From the NCBI GenBank assembly GCA_946187935.1, contig CAMHSJ010000014.1:1-42192 (forward strand): a stretch of DNA of 42,192 bases. The letters are read 5' to 3'. This document shows positions 38,420 to 42,192 of the stretch, piece after piece. Within the stretch, counting starts at the first letter, position 1. Each line of letters starts with the position of its first letter. The position numbers were made by a program, and so were the translations under genes. The notes under the pieces were generated by a model. It saw only the letters and a program-made list of their open reading frames with translations. It did no database searches and had not been told where the DNA came from. The DNA comes from an uncultured Clostridia bacterium (lineage in GTDB: Bacteria; Bacillota; Clostridia; Saccharofermentanales; Saccharofermentanaceae).

Positions 38420-38473
38420 CTGTAGAATTAAGCAAAACTGCGGCACAGCGGGGTTTTGTAACCCAAATGTAAA

Positions 38474-40225
38474 CTATCTGGCCTTATCTGTACCTTCAAA
38501 ACTCTCGTACAGTGCGATTATCTCATTCTTGAGGCTTAAGAATATCTCACCGAGTTCAGGATCGAAGTGTGATCCGAAATCTTTCCTTATGATCTTGAAA
38601 CACTCATCGTAAGGCATCGGTTCCTTATAAGCCCTCTTGCTCGCTAAGGCATCGAAAACATCAGCAAGCGCCATTATCCTTGCTTCCAGAGGTATCTGAT
38701 TATCCTTAAGGTGGTCAGGATATCCTGTACCGTTATACTTCTCATGGTGGTAATGGGCAACGTTCTCTGCTACCCTGCTAAATTCCCTGTCATCAACATC
38801 CTTAAGGATCATCCTGATTATTACGGCACCCTTCTCGGCATGAGTCTTCATGGCGGAATACTCTTCATCCGTAAGACCAGAGGATTTACGGAGGATATAG
38901 TCATCAACGCCTATCTTACCGAGGTCATGGAGAACCGCAGCCTGCTTGACCGCATACCAGTAGGAATCCGGAAAATGCCTGAACTGTTTAAGACGCTCGA
39001 GATGATCAACAAAAAGTGCTACGCAGGCAGATGTCCTGTTGATGTGACCGCCCGTTGAGTTGTCACGGGATTCGATCATGGACGCCATTCCGAGGATCGT
39101 TGATTCCTGAAGTGTCTTGACCTTGAGCGTCTGCCTTTCAGCTTCTCTCCTGGATCTAATGTCATGGAACTTGAGCTGTTCGATCATGTCGTGCTGCTCT
39201 GTTACATCGTTAAGCTCGACAAGATATCCCAGAAGCTTCTTGCCTACTCCGAGTCCTATGTACGAGAGTTCACAGTTCAGGAGTTTCTTGGCGATCGTGC
39301 GGTTATCGTTAAGGACCAGAGTCGTTGAGACAGACTTACGGGGGTTCTTTGGGAAAGCATTGTCCTTAACCCAGCCGAGAAGTGTCTGGAATGCATAACT
39401 GTCCGTTACGATCGGACTGTCTATCCTGGCATCGTTAAGATCAGGAAGGATCTTCTTGGCCCTTGTATTGCAGCCTACGTAGTTAAGCTTATTGTCAAAC
39501 ACCACATAAGCATAAGTACTGTTGGCGGCGATCTTCTCCTGAACCGTCGTATAGACATCGTATAAGATGGATCTCATGCAGACTGTAACCAGCAGCAGCG
39601 AGCATCCCAGATAGACAAAAGGAAGACATTCATAATGCAGGTGGAGTCCTCTTTCGACAAGGTAAGTCGCAAGAGACATGACCACCATGAACACATAGAT
39701 CATCATGGTCTTATAGGAAGCTTCCCTTCTGCCGCTGAATGCGAGAGCCGTGAAGAAGATCGACAATGCCAGCTCAACAAAGAGAACTACAAACCTGACG
39801 TAATAAAGGATCCCAGGGGTCTTTACAAGATAAGCCACACCCGAATCGGTCACGGCATAAGACACGGAATTATAGAAGAATCCCATATCTGTCGTAGTCG
39901 CAACACCTGCCAGAAGGATCAGATTGCAGACTGCAACGAAGATGATAAACCACTTTGGCAATTTGGACTTGGAGAAATCCGCCAGGATTATCATTATGAG
40001 CATCGGCAGGAACAAACCTCCGATATAACCTAATGTGTTAGCAAGTGAAGCTTCAGCCAGATCCTTAGAACTGGCAAGGAAATAATAACCGCAGTTGCTG
40101 ATAGCAAGTATCGTCGCAGTAACGACCTGCATGACATTATTGCCATGTCTGTAGTAATAGGCAATACCAAAAGTTACAAGAAGTGTTACGAGCGCACAGA
40201 TACCGATTATTATCTTAAAGACCAT
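38474..40225 (-). CDS. Membrane HD-GYP phosphodiesterase with PAS-like domain
   Basis: The 583-residue protein has an N-terminal module of seven or so transmembrane helices (1-230) like the 7TM sensor region of some histidine kinases. A PAS-like segment follows (about 235-350, YAYVVFDNKLNYVGCNTRAKK), then a short coiled linker, then an HD-GYP domain (about 375-570). HDLGKIG (about 433) and HHEKYNGTGYP (about 490) carry the HD and GYP signatures, so degradation of cyclic di-GMP (or cGAMP) is expected. No GGDEF domain or other c-di-GMP gene is adjacent. Its weak ribosome site and the strong hairpin downstream suggest low expression. Confidence 0.9.
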   Translation of the reverse strand: MVFKIIIGICALVTLLVTFGIAYYYRHGNNVMQVVTATILAISNCGYYFLASSKDLAEASLANTLGYIGGLFLPMLIMIILADFSKSKLPKWFIIFVAVCNLILLAGVATTTDMGFFYNSVSYAVTDSGVAYLVKTPGILYYVRFVVLFVELALSIFFTALAFSGRREASYKTMMIYVFMVVMSLATYLVERGLHLHYECLPFVYLGCSLLLVTVCMRSILYDVYTTVQEKIAANSTYAYVVFDNKLNYVGCNTRAKKILPDLNDARIDSPIVTDSYAFQTLLGWVKDNAFPKNPRKSVSTTLVLNDNRTIAKKLLNCELSYIGLGVGKKLLGYLVELNDVTEQHDMIEQLKFHDIRSRREAERQTLKVKTLQESTILGMASMIESRDNSTGGHINRTSACVALFVDHLERLKQFRHFPDSYWYAVKQAAVLHDLGKIGVDDYILRKSSGLTDEEYSAMKTHAEKGAVIIRMILKDVDDREFSRVAENVAHYHHEKYNGTGYPDHLKDNQIPLEARIMALADVFDALASKRAYKEPMPYDECFKIIRKDFGSHFDPELGEIFLSLKNEIIALYESFEGTDKAR

Positions 40226-40233
40226 AGCAGTAT

Positions 40234-40261
40234 TTTACACTTTTTGCGTAAATGATAAAAT
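40234..40261 (+). promoter_or_regulatory. Probable birA promoter
   Basis: TTTACA (40234-40239) and TAAAAT (40256-40261) are 16 bases apart, 55 bases upstream of the birA ATG, in the AT-rich divergent gap with the HD-GYP gene. I see no clear palindrome that would be a BirA operator. Confidence 0.45.
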
Positions 40262-40316
40262 ACAAACGCAATATACTTTTTAATATTTTTTCTTTATTTA
40301 TTGTTGAGGAGGCCAA

Positions 40317-41300
40317 ATGAATACCAGAGACAGTGTTCTTAAGATACTGATAACAAGCTCTGATTATGTTTCCGGCGAAGACATGAGCAGGTCTCTGGGC
40401 ATTTCAAGGGCTGCTGTTAATACTGCAGTTAAGGGCCTTAGAAACGACGGATACGATATCCTCTCTGTTACAAACAAGGGATACAAACTATTAAACAGCC
40501 CCGACAATCTTACTTCCGGTGAAGTTTTGGCCCTGATGGACGATAAGAGCAACGAGAGGATCATTGTTCTTGATTCTGTAACTTCAACCAACGACTATCT
40601 AAAGGATCTGGCTTCAAAAGGCGCTCCTGCCGGCAAGGTAGTCATCTCTGATCACCAGACAAAAGGCAAAGGAAGACGCGGCAGATCTTTTGAATCCCCT
40701 AAAGGCAACGGTATCTACCTGTCATATCTCATGAGACCGCAATCAGATCTTACCAACATAAGCGAGATCACTGCCTGGACTGCCGTTGCGATAACAGATG
40801 CGATAAGGTCCTCATATGGCATCGAGACCAGCATAAAATGGGTAAATGACATTCTACTGAACGGACTTAAGATCTGCGGCATCCTCACCGAGCTTTCCAT
40901 AGAAGGTGAAACCGGCAGGATAGACAGCATCGTAATCGGCATTGGCATCAACGTTAACGAGGACTCATTCCCCAAAGAACTTGAAGGCATAGCCACATCA
41001 CTTGCCATCGAGACAGGGAGAAAGTATAAAAGATCGGTCCTTGCAGCCAATCTGATCAAGGCTTTAGACAAACTTGCTTCTGACTGGACATCAGGCAAGG
41101 ATTACTACCTTGAGAGTTATAAGCAAAGAAACATTACATCAGGCAAGAGCATCAAGGTTTATAAGATCATGGAAGGCGCAGAAGAAGGCATCAACGCAAC
41201 CGCTCTTGATATCAACCCTGATTTCTCGCTCAAGGTCAGATACGAAGACGGCAGCATACATGACTTAAACAGCGGCGAAGTAAGGGTTAGGAATATCTGA
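40317..41300 (+). CDS. birA: Biotin--[acetyl-CoA carboxylase] ligase with HTH domain
   Basis: BirA activates biotin and attaches it to biotin carboxyl carrier proteins; with its N-terminal winged helix it can also repress biotin genes. The 327-residue protein has the HTH at about 5-60 (SGEDMSRSLGISRAAVNTAVKGL), the biotinoyl-AMP loop KGKGRRGRSFES (about 116-127), KWVNDILLNG and a C-terminal SH3-like domain. The presence of the HTH makes it a class II, bifunctional form. GAGGAGG lies upstream of the ATG. Confidence 0.95.
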   Translation: MNTRDSVLKILITSSDYVSGEDMSRSLGISRAAVNTAVKGLRNDGYDILSVTNKGYKLLNSPDNLTSGEVLALMDDKSNERIIVLDSVTSTNDYLKDLASKGAPAGKVVISDHQTKGKGRRGRSFESPKGNGIYLSYLMRPQSDLTNISEITAWTAVAITDAIRSSYGIETSIKWVNDILLNGLKICGILTELSIEGETGRIDSIVIGIGINVNEDSFPKELEGIATSLAIETGRKYKRSVLAANLIKALDKLASDWTSGKDYYLESYKQRNITSGKSIKVYKIMEGAEEGINATALDINPDFSLKVRYEDGSIHDLNSGEVRVRNI

Positions 41301-41315
41301 TCAAGGAGATATCAT

Positions 41316-41567
41316 ATGGCATTCATGGGAATGGTCCTTGGGGCTGTATTTATCGTTATACTGCTGTTATTAGCAGGCGCGATGCTGCTCTTTTACCTTA
41401 TTGCCATGCTCCTTAAGATAATCGGCAAAGCCAAGGACAATAAGTAAGTTAAGACTGCGGGAACCGTCTTTATCGTTATAGGAATTATATTTGCAGCGCC
41501 TCTTGTTCTTTTCGCTGGATATGCCATATTTACTGCCTCGTTTATTAAAGCTGAGCTGCCGGAATAA
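41316..41567 (+). pseudogene. Two-helix small membrane protein gene interrupted by an in-frame TAA
   Basis: A 43-residue frame starts at the ATG at 41316, 7 bases after a strong AAGGAG, and encodes one hydrophobic helix (VFIVILLLLAGAMLLFYLIA) and a basic end GKAKDNK before TAA at 41445-41447. The same reading frame continues without further stops to TAA at 41565-41567, giving VKTAGTVFIVIGIIFAAPLV and so on, a second helix ending in IKAELPE. No start codon or ribosome site precedes the second half. Together they look like one protein of about 83 residues broken by a single nonsense codon. Alternatively the 43-aa peptide is the true product and the rest is decay. It follows birA by 15 bases. 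Confidence 0.55.
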
Positions 41568-41578
41568 CAGCTGATATC

Positions 41579-42192
41579 TCACACGGTTATATAGTCCTTG
41601 ATGTTACTAAACTTGGCATCGCCTATGCCTGATACATTCTTGATGTCTTCTATGGAAGTAAAGCTGTTATCCTCTCGGTAAGTTATGATGGCATTAGCAG
41701 TAACCTCTCCTATGCCCGGGAGAGTCATCAGCTCATCTTTGCCGGCTGTATTGATATTTATCAGAGAACCTCCTGAAACACCTGAGCTTCCCTGATCACC
41801 CCATAGATAACTTCCCTCATCTCTTATGATGCCGTCACCCGTGCCTTCTTCACCTGCCGCAGGGATATATACCGAGAAATTCGAATCAATGACATATACA
41901 AGGTTGATCCTTGTTATGTCAGCATCAGGTGTAAAGCCTCCTGCCATGTTGACAGCATCGTTTAATATGGAGCCCTTAGAGATCTCATATACTCCGGGTC
42001 TGTTTACTTCACCGCAGAGATAGATACTGCAGATCTCAATTGTTTCGCTGGTTTGTGAAGTATCCGGCTCTTTTATAGTTTCCAGACTTTCAGTGGTCTC
42101 TAAGACCAGCTCACTGCTCTGTCCTTTTATAGTCGCGATAAACCCTGAGCTGCTGCCTGTGATAACAATTTTATAAAGCATGGACAATAAAG
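41579..42192 (-). CDS. ComEA-like SLBB and helix-hairpin-helix DNA-binding protein, 5' end cut off
   Basis: ComEA binds double-stranded DNA at the cell surface during transformation. The readable part has an SLBB domain (IYLCGEVNRPGVYEISKGS, then LNDAVNMAGGFTPDAD, INLVYVIDSNFSVYIP) followed by a Gly/Ser linker and a C-terminal double helix-hairpin-helix (INTAGKDELMTLPGIGEVTANAII and IKNVSGIGDAKFSNIKDYI). A possible TTG (42187) or ATG (42181) start exists, but ComEA normally begins with a transmembrane anchor that is not present here, and the frame is open to the window edge. I therefore treat it as 5'-partial. It is convergent with the small membrane gene. Confidence 0.88.
   Translation of the reverse strand, partial: LLSMLYKIVITGSSSGFIATIKGQSSELVLETTESLETIKEPDTSQTSETIEICSIYLCGEVNRPGVYEISKGSILNDAVNMAGGFTPDADITRINLVYVIDSNFSVYIPAAGEEGTGDGIIRDEGSYLWGDQGSSGVSGGSLININTAGKDELMTLPGIGEVTANAIITYREDNSFTSIEDIKNVSGIGDAKFSNIKDYITV

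Overview
The window looks like the chromosome of an anaerobic Firmicute of class Clostridia. The signs are purine genes of clostridial type, a giant 2-hydroxyacyl-CoA dehydratase activase-like protein, ChW (clostridial hydrophobic) repeats, Thr-Pro-rich linkers in secreted proteins, and strong AGGAGG ribosome binding sites. I cannot fix the genus from this sequence; a gut or rumen relative of Oscillospiraceae, Saccharofermentans or Lachnospiraceae would fit. It is mostly an ordinary core-genome region. I see no phage, transposase gene, CRISPR array, rRNA gene or recognisable riboswitch.

Layout. (1) 1-6.3 kb, minus strand: a partial tRNA-Thr with a near-consensus promoter, then a run transcribed right to left from a CapA-like lipoprotein through purE, purF, purN, an archaeal-type IMP cyclohydrolase (purO-like), a stand-alone AICAR formyltransferase (split purH) and a small membrane protein, ending in a terminator. 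The PurF has lost its catalytic Cys and the HNGN glutaminase loop. (2) 6.3-10.1 kb: a stand-alone TrpB2-type enzyme (minus) and the queuosine pair queA-tgt (plus). (3) 10.1-18.8 kb, minus: a tightly overlapping run yifB-dprA-topA-trmFO-DUF624 membrane protein-PP2C phosphatase-degenerate PP2C. (4) 19.0-22.3 kb: a secreted LRR/ChW surface protein, an orphan DinJ/RelB antitoxin and ychF. (5) 22.3-32.95 kb, minus: an apparent operon of seven genes (247-aa unknown, 1481-aa activase/dehydratase-like protein, polA, coaE, small membrane protein, SanA-like DUF218 protein with a membrane tail, DUF308 protein). (6) 33-42.2 kb: a solute-binding lipoprotein with a long N-terminal extension, an 87-aa small protein, a Sapep dipeptidase, an NlpC/P60 hydrolase, an HD-GYP membrane protein, birA, a small membrane gene broken by an in-frame stop, and a partial comEA.

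How they work together. The left block makes IMP from PRPP, though purD, purL, purM, purK, purC and purB must lie elsewhere. yifB, dprA and comEA are DNA-uptake-associated families. CapA, Sapep, NlpC/P60, SanA and the LRR/ChW protein point to envelope and peptide metabolism. The observations most worth a second look are the glutaminase-dead PurF, the active/inactive PP2C pair with a DUF624 protein, the giant activase as an early gene of the polA operon, a terminator-like hairpin that carries the ribosome binding site of the NlpC/P60 gene, two 27-bp REP-like palindromes, and the two-helix membrane gene split by TAA. No stretch over 300 bases lacks a gene; the longest gaps (about 18792-19016, 35659-35893 and 7717-7927) hold promoters and leaders only.
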